DNA from: Edaphobacter paludis
GTDB lineage: Bacteria > Acidobacteriota > Terriglobia > Terriglobales > Acidobacteriaceae
Length of the DNA: 64,000 nt
Assembly (NCBI RefSeq): GCF_039993895.1
Contig: NZ_CP121194.1
Span: 2,728,001 to 2,792,000, forward strand
Reading direction: 5' to 3'
Positions 52,054 to 62,646 of the stretch are shown piece after piece. Numbering within the stretch: position 1 is the stretch's first letter; the number at the start of each line of letters is the position of its first letter. A program made the translations under genes and the position numbers. The notes beneath the pieces are model-generated. The model ran no database searches, was not told the DNA's origin, and was given only the letters and a program-made list of their open reading frames with translations.

Positions 52054-52470
52054 TTATTCATTTTCCCCCCAAAAAAATTCCCAACCGATTGAAAATACTG
52101 CCTCTCGATGACCTCGACCTCCTCGGCGAGTTGTGGCCTACAAACTCCTCCCAATTGAGTGAGTTCCTCTTCTGAAATTGGGTTTAGACATAAAGCAAAA
52201 TTTGCGCGCTCCAATTTTTCAACAACTTACGAGCCCCGTAATGCTGATGCGAAGACTCTATAAGCCTAAATTTTCACCCAGTCTTGACGAATCGCGCTAA
52301 AGTTTCAACAAGTAATATCGAAGGGGCATTGCTCTGGACCGCGCTCTACGTCGTGAGAATCCTTCAAGTAGCGAACGCTCCGTGGCTTTACCTGCGGAAC
52401 TAAGGATTACCTGACTATTGGATTGGGAGCTTTGGGATGGAAGAAGCATGAAGCGTTGCCACATCAACGG
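52054..52470. other. 417-base gap after tRNA-Arg: no gene supported
   Basis: The stretch is AT-richer than its surroundings, with runs of C and A just after the tRNA. No integrase fragment, tRNA copy or terminator is visible. It presumably holds the promoter of the TPR gene at 52471. Confidence 0.5.
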
Positions 52471-54444
52471 ATGGGGTCCGCGGTGAGTGTGCAGTCTCTA
52501 TTCCCGATAATTCTTGCGTTGGCCATCAGTCCCGGCAGCCTGGCGGGCCAGAATGCCGCATCGCGCCCGACCACGAACTCAGTTATCGACTCACATCTCG
52601 CAGCAGCGCAAGAGGCGCAACATAGTCAGGACTACAGCACAGCCGAGCGGGAATATAAAGCTGTGCTTGCCGTAGTACCTGATTTTGCCCAGGTTCACCT
52701 GAACCTGGGTCTTATCTACCAACTCGAGAATCGGACCCCTGAGGCAATGACGGAGTTTCATCGAGCGCTCAAGATAAAGCCAGGGCTTGCCGCCGCCAAT
52801 TTGATGCTGGGGGTTGACTACTGCAAGATGGGCGAGGGTACCAGAGCAATCCCCTACCTCACTGCCGCCGTCAACCAAGACCCAACTCGGCCAGAGTCCT
52901 GGTCATGGCTGGCAGCAGCGCACGAAATGTCTGGTGATGTAAAGGCTGAACTCGTAACGGTCAAGCATGCACTGAAGCTTCAGCCGCAAAACGTTGATCT
53001 ACTCTACCTCCTGGGCCACACTTACGAACAGTTAGGAAAAGCAGAGGTCGAACGGATGCAGGCAGCGGACCCCGGCTCCTTCCGTGCCGAGCAGTTGCTG
53101 GCTGAGGGCTATGCGACGAGTAGCGAGTGGCCCTCCGCAGTCATTCATTTTCAAAATGCCTTAGCTGCTTCACCTAACCAGCCGGGGCTTCACGTCGAAC
53201 TCGGCGAAGTGCTCTTGCGAGCCGGAAAGCTGGAGCGGGCAGGCCGGGAATTTAACGAAGAATTGCAGATCAATCCTCACAGTGTGCGCGCAATCGTTCG
53301 TCGCGGAGAAGCAAAGCTGCTTGAAGGCGACCTTGACGGCTCTCTTCAGGATTGGTCGCAAGCGATCGAGATAGATCCGCTCTATGCCGCGCGAGTCCTT
53401 GGAATAGGTGACGCGGAATCGGGTGATTCTGCCTTCGAGCAGCTTCCTGCCGAGTCTCTCCAAAAAATCGAGCAGCTTGTGCCCGAGTTGCAAAACCGAA
53501 ATAGCGCCGCTGCCCAATTTGCGCTCGCATATCTTGCGGCACAACGCGGCCAGGTTCTTCCAGCGACGGGGGATCCAGCCCATACGAACCCACCCCTCGC
53601 TACCTGCTCCGAAAGCGAAGCACGCCGTGCTCTCAACTCCGGACGATTATCCAGCCTCGCGCCTTGCGGCTCGCGCGTCTTGACCGCGACGTCCTCTGAA
53701 GATTTTCGCATTCAAATGGCGGCCGCTTTATTTGAGCTCGGAGATTACGAGACGTCGATGAAGATGCTGGATGGCTTGCCGGCAGGTGGGCGGCATCTCT
53801 CCGAAGTCGCTTATTGGCGCGCCCGCTGCTATGAAAAGCTGGCCACCGCAGCTTATCTCAAACTCTACCAGGCGGACCCAAACTCCTATCGCTTGCATCA
53901 ACTGATGGGTGATCTTGCGGCTACGAGGGGCGACGACAAAAAGGCCATTGAGGAATATCGCGCTTCCCTTGCGTTGAAGCCCTCCGCGCCGGGCTTACAT
54001 TACAGTTTGGGGCATCTCCTTTGGAAGAATCTTGATGTCAGTGGAGCGCGCGTAGAACTTGAGGCTGAGTTAGCGATTAATCCACGCCACGTTGAGGCGC
54101 TTCACGACCTGGGCGATACCTATCTCCTGGAGCGCCAACCGGAGAAAGCTCTCACTTATCTGAACCGCGCATTTACAGCGGGTGGAGACACCTCGGATAT
54201 TCATCGTGACTTGGGCACTGCTTACGCCGATCTGGGTAACAACAGCAAGGCAGAAGCCGAATTTAACATTGCGTTGCCTGGCGATCACGATGGTTCAGTC
54301 CATTTCAAATTGGGCAGAGTGTACCAGGCTTTGGGCGAGAAGGAGAAGGCAGCGCATGAGTTTGCAATCTCGGCGAATCTCAATCGGGAATCCCACACTA
54401 AGCTTGAGAAGCAAACCCCCCGCTTAACTGAGATTGAAAAGTAA
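52471..54444 (+). CDS. Large exported TPR-repeat protein
   Basis: From ATG 52471 about 657 residues, with a signal peptide (VSVQSLFPIILALAISPGSLAG-Q); the frame is open to TTG 52423, which would only lengthen the N-terminus before the signal. At least 12 TPR units can be seen, in two groups separated by a less regular part (about residues 330-430 with several Cys). Typical lines are AVVPDFAQVHLNLGLIYQLE and NPRHVEALHDLGDTYLLE. Predicted to be periplasmic or attached to the envelope; partner unknown. The second TPR gene follows in the same direction. Confidence 0.82.
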   Translation: MGSAVSVQSLFPIILALAISPGSLAGQNAASRPTTNSVIDSHLAAAQEAQHSQDYSTAEREYKAVLAVVPDFAQVHLNLGLIYQLENRTPEAMTEFHRALKIKPGLAAANLMLGVDYCKMGEGTRAIPYLTAAVNQDPTRPESWSWLAAAHEMSGDVKAELVTVKHALKLQPQNVDLLYLLGHTYEQLGKAEVERMQAADPGSFRAEQLLAEGYATSSEWPSAVIHFQNALAASPNQPGLHVELGEVLLRAGKLERAGREFNEELQINPHSVRAIVRRGEAKLLEGDLDGSLQDWSQAIEIDPLYAARVLGIGDAESGDSAFEQLPAESLQKIEQLVPELQNRNSAAAQFALAYLAAQRGQVLPATGDPAHTNPPLATCSESEARRALNSGRLSSLAPCGSRVLTATSSEDFRIQMAAALFELGDYETSMKMLDGLPAGGRHLSEVAYWRARCYEKLATAAYLKLYQADPNSYRLHQLMGDLAATRGDDKKAIEEYRASLALKPSAPGLHYSLGHLLWKNLDVSGARVELEAELAINPRHVEALHDLGDTYLLERQPEKALTYLNRAFTAGGDTSDIHRDLGTAYADLGNNSKAEAEFNIALPGDHDGSVHFKLGRVYQALGEKEKAAHEFAISANLNRESHTKLEKQTPRLTEIEK

Positions 54445-54531
54445 TCTCGATATTCCAACCTGGCAAGCGGTAGCAACAAGCCAGCTCAGCGCAAGCAAAT
54501 ATATGCAAAACTACCCGGGAGACAGCGGCGA

Positions 54532-56223
54532 ATGAAGATGCGAAAACAGAACAGCGTTCTTTATTCCCCACGCCGGCATCCCAGACTTACATGCCGATTC
54601 TTTGCTCTTGTTTTGTGCTCGTCTTTTGGTGTCCTGTTTTCTTTGCGACCCGCTGAAGGTCTTCTGGCTAATCCCCCCGTACATCTACCCGCTTCCTACC
54701 TGGCTGTACAGGAGGACGCATTTCAAAAAGGCCTGATTGCACTCAAAGAAAATCGTCTCCAGACGGCGCTCGATGAGTTCGCCACCGCTGAACGTGAACG
54801 ACCGGACAACGCCCTGGCGCGCAACTTCCGCGGAATCGTACTTGCCCGCTTAGGCCGAAACATCGAGGCTGCCGATGAGTATCGCGAGGCAATACGAATC
54901 GATCCCCAGATGGAAGCTGCTTACAGAAACCTGGGATTTCTCTACTGGACCGAGCAGCAGTTAGATCGTGCGCGTGAAGAATTGAAGCACGCAGTGGAAC
55001 TGTCGCCCGATGATTCGTTTGCCCATTACTATCTCGGCAGAGTACAACTCGATGCCCAACTCTATGTGGATGCCTTCGCGGAGTTCCATCAATCTGGAAT
55101 GTCATTACCTGACGACCCTGACTTTCTGATCGCAGCTGCAACCGGATATCTTGCTATTGGGCAACAAGAAGAGGCTCGAAAAATAATTAATCGTCTCGCA
55201 ATCCAACCGCTCAGTGCTGTGCAGGACCTACGCATCGCTTCTCTTCTTCTCGCCGTTCACGAAAATGACACAGCCATTCATCTTCTGGAGCAATTGAGTA
55301 ACACCACGCCGCATGACCGTGCTTCAGGGGTTAATTTCGATTTAGCTTTGGCTTACCTTCTGGCTGGACGCTACCAGCAAGCCATCGACCAGGCTCAGCC
55401 CTGCACTGACGCCGTCCACCAAGCCTCTGCGCCAAGCCGCGCTGCGCAGGCGTGGTCTCTTATCGGCATAGCCTATGCTCGCCTCGGCAATGCCGAACTG
55501 GCAGTGAACGCTCTCCGCCATGCAGCCATACTGGCTCCGACGCAGGAGGAGCATTGGCTCAATTTGACGCGCGAACTGATGGAACTGAGCCAATACGCTA
55601 ATGCGATCTCAGCCACTCATGAGGGACTTACTTTCAACCCCAAGTCCTACTCCTTGAACCTACGCCTCGGAGCAGCCAACCTGGCGGCAGGCCACTATGA
55701 CGAGGCGGGCGAAGTTTTTCGCACCCTCGTCGCTGCCGGCGATCCTTTGCCGACCAGCTATATAGGACTGGCCCAGGTCCTGCTCCGCACCGGCCATGCA
55801 GAGGAGGCCGTTACCGAACTGGCCGACGCACGGAAAAAATTAGGCCCGAGCTTTCTCATCAGTTATTTCCAAGGCCTGGCGCTCGATCGCACCGGCAAGT
55901 TATTGGAAGCCATTTCTGCCTTTCAGGAAGCTGTGCAGCAGAATCCGGACAGCGCAGAAGCTCACCTGGGACTGGGAAAGACCGAGCTTGTGCAAGGCCG
56001 CGTAAGTGATGCCATCGTTCAACTCGAAGAAGCGCTTCGTCTCAGTCCCGGCAACGTGCAGGCGCTGCGACTTCTCAGTCAGGCATACCGGAGGGCCGGG
56101 GAAAAAAAAAGCAGCGCAAAGTACGCAGAAGCACCCGCGGCAGCGCCAGTTGCCAACGGAGATCTGGTAGGCGACTTCTTGTTGCCGCCGTGGCAAAATC
56201 CTCAGGTAAAGAACATTCCGTAA
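54532..56223 (+). CDS. Second exported TPR-repeat protein
   Basis: The 563-residue protein has a basic N-terminus, then a hydrophobic segment (FFALVLCSSFGVLFSLRPAEG) acting as signal or anchor, and about a dozen TPR repeats through residue 540 (FQKGLIALKENRLQTALDEFATAE; AEAHLGLGKTELVQGRVSDAIVQLEEAL). A Lys-rich break (GEKKSSAKYAEAPAA) precedes the end. It lies 87 bases after the first TPR gene and is likely to be co-expressed and to work with it. Start ATG 54532 or the nearby ATG at 54538. Confidence 0.8.
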   Translation: MKMRKQNSVLYSPRRHPRLTCRFFALVLCSSFGVLFSLRPAEGLLANPPVHLPASYLAVQEDAFQKGLIALKENRLQTALDEFATAERERPDNALARNFRGIVLARLGRNIEAADEYREAIRIDPQMEAAYRNLGFLYWTEQQLDRAREELKHAVELSPDDSFAHYYLGRVQLDAQLYVDAFAEFHQSGMSLPDDPDFLIAAATGYLAIGQQEEARKIINRLAIQPLSAVQDLRIASLLLAVHENDTAIHLLEQLSNTTPHDRASGVNFDLALAYLLAGRYQQAIDQAQPCTDAVHQASAPSRAAQAWSLIGIAYARLGNAELAVNALRHAAILAPTQEEHWLNLTRELMELSQYANAISATHEGLTFNPKSYSLNLRLGAANLAAGHYDEAGEVFRTLVAAGDPLPTSYIGLAQVLLRTGHAEEAVTELADARKKLGPSFLISYFQGLALDRTGKLLEAISAFQEAVQQNPDSAEAHLGLGKTELVQGRVSDAIVQLEEALRLSPGNVQALRLLSQAYRRAGEKKSSAKYAEAPAAAPVANGDLVGDFLLPPWQNPQVKNIP

Positions 56224-56256
56224 ACCAGACCGCTCGATGCAGGGTATAAGGTGCAG

Positions 56257-58542
56257 CTAATATTCAGCTACCAACTTACGGATTGCTCCTCCAGGAACCT
56301 GCAGGGTCTCAGAGATAGGCTTTCCATTTTCACTTAGACGAACGTTGCTACCTCCCGCCGGCGGAATACTGATCGTTGCGGTTCGCACCTCAGCACCAGG
56401 GTTGTACAAAATGAAATTTAGCTGGCGCGGCGGAAATGTTTTCGCATCATTGATGTCGAGAAGATCCAGGTTAACAAGCATTAACTCGCGCTCGCTGACG
56501 TGCCCGAGAGCTTCAAACATTAGATACATCCACAGCGATTCACCGGCACCGTATATTTCCTTGCCCACGGTGCCTGTCTGCCCGTTTAGTTCCAGAGTAC
56601 CCAGGTTTTCAAACGGAATGAATGGCGCGACATTGCGCTGTTGATTGCCCGAGCAGTTCTCAAAGAAATAGAAATTGTTGCGCCGTTGTTGATCCATGAA
56701 GCGCAGCAGGCCCTCCGGAATAATTCCACGCTTCATTATTCCCGTCCACGGCAGAATCGCTTCTACATTCTCTTTGAATGCGGGATATAAGATCGATGCC
56801 GCAGCCTGAACCATGCCGCGAACTTCGTGTTTTTTTTGGCTTGGGTCGGAATACCAATAAAACATGCGGAGTTCTTCAGAAAGCAGATACATCGCCTCAT
56901 CGTGCATTCCCAACTCCGCAGCCGCAAGCGCGCCGTAGGCGAGTTCCTGAGGCTCATGAAAAAGGCGATCTGAAGGAACGGTATATAGAACCTGGATGGC
57001 CCGCCGGGCGTCGTCGCGGTACTTGTCATCGCCGGTTAGCCTGCTGGCCAAAATCGCTGCCCACGCATAAAGCCCCCCAATGGCATAGTTTGTTCCCGCG
57101 CCTTCGGCGCGAAGAGTGGAAACCTGGTAGTAGATCGGGAAAAGATAGTCATACTTATCGGCCATAGTGTGCGCGGTGTTGAAGACGTCCAGAAAATGAT
57201 CTGTAATTTCCTTTGACCCGACCAGAGTTCCAATCATGGGATACTTCACAAGCCCGTTCTCGAATGGATACCAGGAGTCCGCCCGTTCATGCGGTGGCCG
57301 CACAAAATCATTGCTCAGGCTATGCGTGTCCGCATGGTAGAAACCCGGAAGGCTAGCGACAAGCTGATTACATTCAGCGGCAAAACCGGGCGACGGATGA
57401 AGCCTCAAATAGAGCAGCGATGGCCACAGGACGTCAGCCACACTCATCAACTCAAAGTTATCAGCGGTTTGTTTCCATATCTGCGAGCTTGCTGGGACGT
57501 AGGCACGCAGTCCAGTGTGCCCATCGACGGCAACCTGTGACGAGCTTCCCTGCAGATCGGAAACCGTACCTGCTGCGAAATCCTTCCAACTGGTCGCGCA
57601 GGGAGGCCATGCGAGTCTTTCCTCAAAGAGTGGAAGCAGGGCCTGCGTCCATCGTGTCACCGCCTCCTGCTCCGTCAACAGGTCGGTGACAGCCCGCTGC
57701 AGCAAGAAATAAGTGAACCGTACCTCGCCCGCAGGAAGCATGTTGCCGGTTGCCTGCGTGGCGATTAATCCAACACCGAGCCGTTGTGTTCCATCGCGCT
57801 CGATGTGCGAAATACTCGAACAGCGATAGACCAGGAACCGTGGCAGATTTTCCGTCGACATCCAGCTCATATCGTCAACATCGAAATACATCATCGTCTC
57901 GATGCCCAGATTTTGATCCAGCAGATAGAGTGCGGGAAGATCGTTGCCGTAGGTGCCGAGAGAGTTTCGTGTCGGCTGCTCCAGCAGCACGCGTCTCCAA
58001 CTTCCTGACTGTCCTTCCATGAGAGTGGACGTTGAACTCAACCAGATGATGATCTGCGGCTCTATGCCGCTTTGTTCTTGCAATTTTATCGGCGCGGGCA
58101 GGTGGAGGGCGGTTCGAAATCGAAACCAGGGCTCGCCGCCTCCAGCGCCCAAAGCATGGATTTCCGTATTCCAGCCATATTCCACTTGCTTGCCGTTGAG
58201 CCCTTCGGCAGCACCCGTCCCTTCCAGCATCACTTTAAAACCCTGATGTTTGGCATGTGAGGTCTTGAACAGAAATGACGCACCCGTCACCAGGCTGCTT
58301 GCCAGTGTGGCCGGCTTCCACTCGTTCCCTACGCGCAGAAAGTTTTGAAACGTGGGGGAAGCATCGGTTGTTGTTATTCGAAGCTGCTGATCTCCGTTTT
58401 CCAGAACAGTGGAGGTAACGGGACCTTCCGTGCCAACTCGTGCGAAAGCGGCTGCCCTGCCAAACTTCGCATACGCCGGCGAGGCACTTGCCGCCGTTGC
58501 CATCAGCGTTTTGACAAAGAACCGGCGATTAAGAAAAGTCAT
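56257..58542 (-). CDS. Tat-exported protein of unknown function, probable alpha/alpha barrel
   Basis: The 761-residue protein begins NRRFFVKTLMATAASASPAYA, a Tat-like signal. Three parts can be guessed: an N-terminal beta-rich region to about residue 290, a helical region about 300-680 (with repeated pairs such as GGLYAWAAILASRLTGDDKYRDDARRAI) like six-hairpin glycosidases, and a short C-terminal beta domain (ATISIPPAGGSNVRLSENG). The family is not recognised; a glycan-active enzyme is plausible. It lies 87 bases downstream of the TonB-dependent receptor gene, same direction, suggesting substrate import and processing in one unit. Confidence 0.7.
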   Translation of the reverse strand: MTFLNRRFFVKTLMATAASASPAYAKFGRAAAFARVGTEGPVTSTVLENGDQQLRITTTDASPTFQNFLRVGNEWKPATLASSLVTGASFLFKTSHAKHQGFKVMLEGTGAAEGLNGKQVEYGWNTEIHALGAGGGEPWFRFRTALHLPAPIKLQEQSGIEPQIIIWLSSTSTLMEGQSGSWRRVLLEQPTRNSLGTYGNDLPALYLLDQNLGIETMMYFDVDDMSWMSTENLPRFLVYRCSSISHIERDGTQRLGVGLIATQATGNMLPAGEVRFTYFLLQRAVTDLLTEQEAVTRWTQALLPLFEERLAWPPCATSWKDFAAGTVSDLQGSSSQVAVDGHTGLRAYVPASSQIWKQTADNFELMSVADVLWPSLLYLRLHPSPGFAAECNQLVASLPGFYHADTHSLSNDFVRPPHERADSWYPFENGLVKYPMIGTLVGSKEITDHFLDVFNTAHTMADKYDYLFPIYYQVSTLRAEGAGTNYAIGGLYAWAAILASRLTGDDKYRDDARRAIQVLYTVPSDRLFHEPQELAYGALAAAELGMHDEAMYLLSEELRMFYWYSDPSQKKHEVRGMVQAAASILYPAFKENVEAILPWTGIMKRGIIPEGLLRFMDQQRRNNFYFFENCSGNQQRNVAPFIPFENLGTLELNGQTGTVGKEIYGAGESLWMYLMFEALGHVSERELMLVNLDLLDINDAKTFPPRQLNFILYNPGAEVRTATISIPPAGGSNVRLSENGKPISETLQVPGGAIRKLVAEY

Positions 58543-58629
58543 CGTGGAACTCTCGCTGAGGACAAGTCATTGGGCCGTGATGCAGTCGCGAGTACGGATC
58601 GTAACAACAAACACGCCCTCGGTGTGACG

Positions 58630-61600
58630 TCAGTAGGAGATATTCAGACCAAACTGAATCGTTCGCGGTCCACTGGCATTCGTGACCGCGCCAAAACCGC
58701 AGGCGAATGGCCCGGGACATCCTGGACCACCTACAGGAACGAATGGGGTAGCCAGGTTGGGACCTCCGACACTGGGCAGGTAAATATGCCGATTAAAGAT
58801 ATCGAAAAACTCTGCTCGAAAGTCGACTGTGAGCTTGTCCTCAAAGAGAAGAGTCTTTTTACCGAGTGTGAAATCCTCATTCTTGGGGGCGTAGAAGCGG
58901 GCACTTGCCAAAGAGCGCGGTTCATTACCGAAGGTAAGAGGTGCCGGAACCGAGAAAGCTGCCGCATTCCAGAACGAGGTCGAGAACGGGTGAAAGCTGC
59001 TCTTGTTCGTTTCCTGAACACCCGGGATGACATTGACCCTTGCAGCTCCGGTGAAGTGGCACCCTGCAAACAAAACGTCACCGGCTGTTCCGCCGCAAGG
59101 GCCATATACCTCGGTAGGGGTTCCCGAATGATAGCTGGCAACCGTAGAAAAGAACCAGCCACCCACAACAGTGTTTACCGGTCCACCCTTATTCATATAG
59201 GTCTTCCCATGCCCGACAGGCAGTTCATAGAAGAGGCTCGCGACCAAACTCTGCGGCGTATCAAGTTCGCTCACTGCTTTCTCCGCCTTCCGATCATATG
59301 AATTCTGGCCTATGAACTCGTTGGTGCCAGTGAAACCGGAGACGCCTGGCCCCGACGAATCGGCATCCGTAATATTCTTCGAAACCGTGTAAGACACCAG
59401 GAAACTCAACCCCTGCGCGATCCGCTTGTCCAGCCCCAGTTGCATTGCGTGATAGGTGGAGTTACCTGTGCGGTCTGGGCTGAAGGAATTATCTTCCTGA
59501 TTAAAGTCGCCGTATTGAGGAAACGGTCGAATAGCTTGATTGATGAGCCCGGTGAAAGTCGGATAGGGCAACTTGATACCAGCCGCGATGGCGCGAGGAC
59601 AAGTGCCATTCGAGAGGCAGGTGACATTCATCGTTAAGTCACTGCCCAGCGCGAGGTACGAGGGATTTACCTGGTTTGGAATAACGTTCAGTGCAACCAG
59701 ATGAGTCCCCTTGGTGCCGACGTAAGCCACGCTGACAAGAAGATTTGCCGTGATCTGCCGTTGAACGTCGAGATTCCACGATTGCACGTCGGATGGGCGC
59801 CCGGTATTTGCGGGAACCATGATGACGCCGTTGCTGCCATTCTGCCCGTCAGGCGTAAAGGGCCCGGAATTAGGAAAGACACGCGTCACGCCATTGTCGA
59901 TCTGGGTGGGACCGCCATTGGTTGGAGTGATCGTTTGGCGGTTGAAAAAACCCAGGCTGTCCTGGTCCGCATACGATCCCTCTTTCAACGGCTCGTAAAA
60001 GATCCCATATCCTCCACGCAGCACCGTCTTGTCATTAATGCTGTAAGCAAAGCCTAAGCGGGGACCGATTGCTTTAGTGTAGATATCCTGCGGACGCTTT
60101 CTTCCATTGCGGCCTGTACCGCTTCCGAAGTATGTATATGCTCCTAGTATGTTTCCTGCACCAGGATTCGGAAGCGTTGGATCAACCGCTGAAAAGCGGT
60201 CAAAGGCTTCTGAAGCCGGGATGTCAACGTCATAGCGGAGGCCATAATTAACAACTAATTTGGGCGTGAGCTTGTATGAGTCCTGTCCATAAAATGAAAA
60301 GTTCTTGTATCGAATGCCGCTGTATGCGCCGTAGTTCAGAATCGAGGTATTGGAGAGGCCAAAGAGAGCGCTGGCCACCGGATTGCCTCCCGTTCCATTG
60401 GGCGCGCTGGTCTCGGCCGACATAAAGTCGAATTCGCCGGAGGCTTGCGTGAGGCGACGGACATTGAACTGCAGGTTTCGATTCTCACCGCCAAATTTGA
60501 AGACGTGTTTACCCTTGGCCCAGGTGACCGATTCGTTCACCTGGTAGACGTTGTCGGCAAATTGCGAGTCTCCACAGTTGTTCAGCAGGCTCTCGTATGG
60601 AGTTCCGACAAATTTGATGCATGGAAAAGTGACCGGCGAAACTCCCGTAAGTCCGATCTTCGCTGGATAATCCTGCCCGAGAGTATTCGACGCTTCCGTC
60701 CGGAAGCGTCGACTGAATCCAAAAAGAAGATGGTTCACTACAGAGTCGCTGAAGATGTAGTCGTCGCTGACACGTGCATAGCGCGTGACCTGAGGCGTAT
60801 GAGATCCAAAGATGGGCCCCAAATTCGAGACACCTCCAGTATCGGTGTCGTCCCAATCAAGCCCACCGGAGATACGCTGTTTCGAGGAGATCACCTGATC
60901 GATTTTGACATCGTAGAGATCGGCTGTCGTGGTTGAAATGCTGGTGTTGACGACGTTATTTGTGAGGCTGCCGTTAGTCGGTGGCAGCAACGCGAAGACC
61001 TTCGACATCACGGCGCTCGGCTTGAAGTTGGGATCGTTAGTCAGAATGTCGCCAGGGATGGCCGCATGTGTTGTGGGATCGTAAAGCTGCACAGCAGGCA
61101 GCAGGGCAGATAAATCGCCCTTGCGAAAAGCTTCATTGGGAACACTTAGAAGGGATGTTCCGCCGGTGCGGAATCGGAATCCTTCATAGTCAAAGAAGAA
61201 GAAGGTTTTGTCCCGGCCATTGTAAATATGGGGGAGACGCACAGGACCGCCGATGGTAGCTCCAAAGTCGTTCTGAGTATTGACAGACTTGTGTAAACCG
61301 GCAGTGTCGTTGGTCCAACTGTTCGCGTCGAGTGCCCGGTTGCGGAGAAAATCATAAACCGAGCCATGGAAATCGTTCGTTCCGGACTTAAGGGTGAGAC
61401 TTACAATCCCATCGCCCGATTCGCCGTACTCAGGAGAAAAGTTGCTCTGCAGGACTTTGAACTCCTGCACCGCTTCTGTAGAAACGCCTTTATTCCATTG
61501 CGTATTGGGAGAAACGAGCGAGATTGAAACTCCATCGACCAGCACATCCGTGCTGTTTTCCTGCCCCCCGTTCACTTTAAAATCATCCGTTGAATTGTCT

Positions 61601-62115
61601 CCGGGGTTGTTGCCTACGCTCCCCACAAATCCTGGTATCAGCGTGATGAATTGAACCGGGTTGCGGATCGTCCCCGAGACCTCGAGCGGCAGGTTCTCTA
61701 TCAGAGTTTTCTCGACGGTCGCCCCGATATCCGACGTGACGGTTTCCAGTTGGCTGGCGTTGGCGTTCACAACCACATTCTCGGTGACCGCACCAAGTTG
61801 CATTTGGATATCGAGCGGCACCGTGCTGCCCGTTTGCACCGTCACACCTTCTCGCACATACTTCTTTAAATCTGGGGCGGCAACGGTAACGGAATATCGT
61901 CCGGGAGGCAGATTAGGGATCGAATAAAGCCCGGCGCCAGTGGTTGAGGTGGTGACTACAAGTCCGGTATCCAGATTTCGCGCGGTCACATTAGCTCGTA
62001 CCAGCAGCGCACCGCTGGGGTCAGTCACGGTTCCCCGTATACTCCCATTCGTAGTTTGACCGAATAGAGGCGCTCCCAAAAGAATGCAAGATAACAAGAT
62101 CCCTAAGCATTTCAT
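58630..62115 (-). CDS. Oar-like TonB-dependent outer-membrane receptor
   Basis: From ATG 62115 (AGGGAAG upstream), 1161 residues. Signal peptide MKCLGILLSCILLGAPLFG-Q, then a carboxypeptidase-regulatory-like domain (GSIRGTVTDPSGALLVRANVTARN), a plug (VEKTLIENLPLEVSGTIRNPVQFITLIPGF; DVLVDGVSISL) and a long beta-barrel ending IQFGLNISY with the terminal aromatic residue. These very large receptors are abundant in Terriglobia and import or handle oligosaccharides and other large substrates, but most are uncharacterised. First gene of a two-gene unit with the Tat-exported protein. Confidence 0.92.
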   Translation of the reverse strand: MKCLGILLSCILLGAPLFGQTTNGSIRGTVTDPSGALLVRANVTARNLDTGLVVTTSTTGAGLYSIPNLPPGRYSVTVAAPDLKKYVREGVTVQTGSTVPLDIQMQLGAVTENVVVNANASQLETVTSDIGATVEKTLIENLPLEVSGTIRNPVQFITLIPGFVGSVGNNPGDNSTDDFKVNGGQENSTDVLVDGVSISLVSPNTQWNKGVSTEAVQEFKVLQSNFSPEYGESGDGIVSLTLKSGTNDFHGSVYDFLRNRALDANSWTNDTAGLHKSVNTQNDFGATIGGPVRLPHIYNGRDKTFFFFDYEGFRFRTGGTSLLSVPNEAFRKGDLSALLPAVQLYDPTTHAAIPGDILTNDPNFKPSAVMSKVFALLPPTNGSLTNNVVNTSISTTTADLYDVKIDQVISSKQRISGGLDWDDTDTGGVSNLGPIFGSHTPQVTRYARVSDDYIFSDSVVNHLLFGFSRRFRTEASNTLGQDYPAKIGLTGVSPVTFPCIKFVGTPYESLLNNCGDSQFADNVYQVNESVTWAKGKHVFKFGGENRNLQFNVRRLTQASGEFDFMSAETSAPNGTGGNPVASALFGLSNTSILNYGAYSGIRYKNFSFYGQDSYKLTPKLVVNYGLRYDVDIPASEAFDRFSAVDPTLPNPGAGNILGAYTYFGSGTGRNGRKRPQDIYTKAIGPRLGFAYSINDKTVLRGGYGIFYEPLKEGSYADQDSLGFFNRQTITPTNGGPTQIDNGVTRVFPNSGPFTPDGQNGSNGVIMVPANTGRPSDVQSWNLDVQRQITANLLVSVAYVGTKGTHLVALNVIPNQVNPSYLALGSDLTMNVTCLSNGTCPRAIAAGIKLPYPTFTGLINQAIRPFPQYGDFNQEDNSFSPDRTGNSTYHAMQLGLDKRIAQGLSFLVSYTVSKNITDADSSGPGVSGFTGTNEFIGQNSYDRKAEKAVSELDTPQSLVASLFYELPVGHGKTYMNKGGPVNTVVGGWFFSTVASYHSGTPTEVYGPCGGTAGDVLFAGCHFTGAARVNVIPGVQETNKSSFHPFSTSFWNAAAFSVPAPLTFGNEPRSLASARFYAPKNEDFTLGKKTLLFEDKLTVDFRAEFFDIFNRHIYLPSVGGPNLATPFVPVGGPGCPGPFACGFGAVTNASGPRTIQFGLNISY

Positions 62116-62569
62116 CGGTGTCTTCCCTTCTTGTGCTATCGCCGCTAACACTTATTCGAAGAAGAAGCTCTTTTACGCAACCCGAGAAACTCTACGGCGA
62201 TGCAGCGCGAATTGTACGCCGCTCTTTTCTTCTCGTAAAGAAACTATTTGTCTTTTTGCGAACACTATGACTGTAGATACGAAACCTCGTTCATGGAGCA
62301 TCCTCAGGCTGGACCGCATCTCTGAAGGTGGAAGGAAGAGAGGTAGTCAGCGATTGGGGGCAGGTGCTTGCCTGCAACGAACCAGCGCCCCATCTTCCGG
62401 CGGCGATGCAAAACGCACTCTCTGTATAAAGGGGCAGCGTTTCGCAATTACATCGGCAAAATGCTTCCAAGTGGTCGAGTTTTGGCACACCAAATCCCCA
62501 GCGTTCAAACATGGTTGCCCTAACTACCAAATTCCGTTATCTTTAGAGAGTTGCATCCAAACGCAATGT
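62116..62569. other. 454-base gap between the receptor gene and tRNA-Arg
   Basis: This holds the promoter and leader of the receptor gene. A plus-strand open frame crosses it (62084-62734) but runs through the tRNA and is rejected. No repeat, integrase remnant or clear terminator was seen. Confidence 0.5.
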
Positions 62570-62646
62570 GCGCCCGTAGCTCAGCTGGATAGAGCAACTG
62601 GCTACGAACCAGTAGGTCGGAGGTTCGACTCCTTCCGGGCGCACCA
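62570..62646 (+). tRNA. tRNA-Arg (anticodon ACG), CCA encoded
   Basis: Acceptor GCGCCCG with CGGGCGC; D-arm GCTC/GAGC; anticodon stem ACTGG/CCAGT around CTACGAA gives ACG (first base normally modified to inosine); T-arm GGAGG/CCTTC with GTTCGACTC; CCA encoded. It is nearly the same as the tRNA-Arg at 51977 in the acceptor and D arms. Confidence 0.97.

Noticed and set aside
51867..52214. A 115-codon minus-strand frame over the tRNA-Arg
   Set aside because: It reads through the antisense of the tRNA, giving the well-known false peptide GEIRTP.PLVRSQMLYP; it is a recurrent misannotation.
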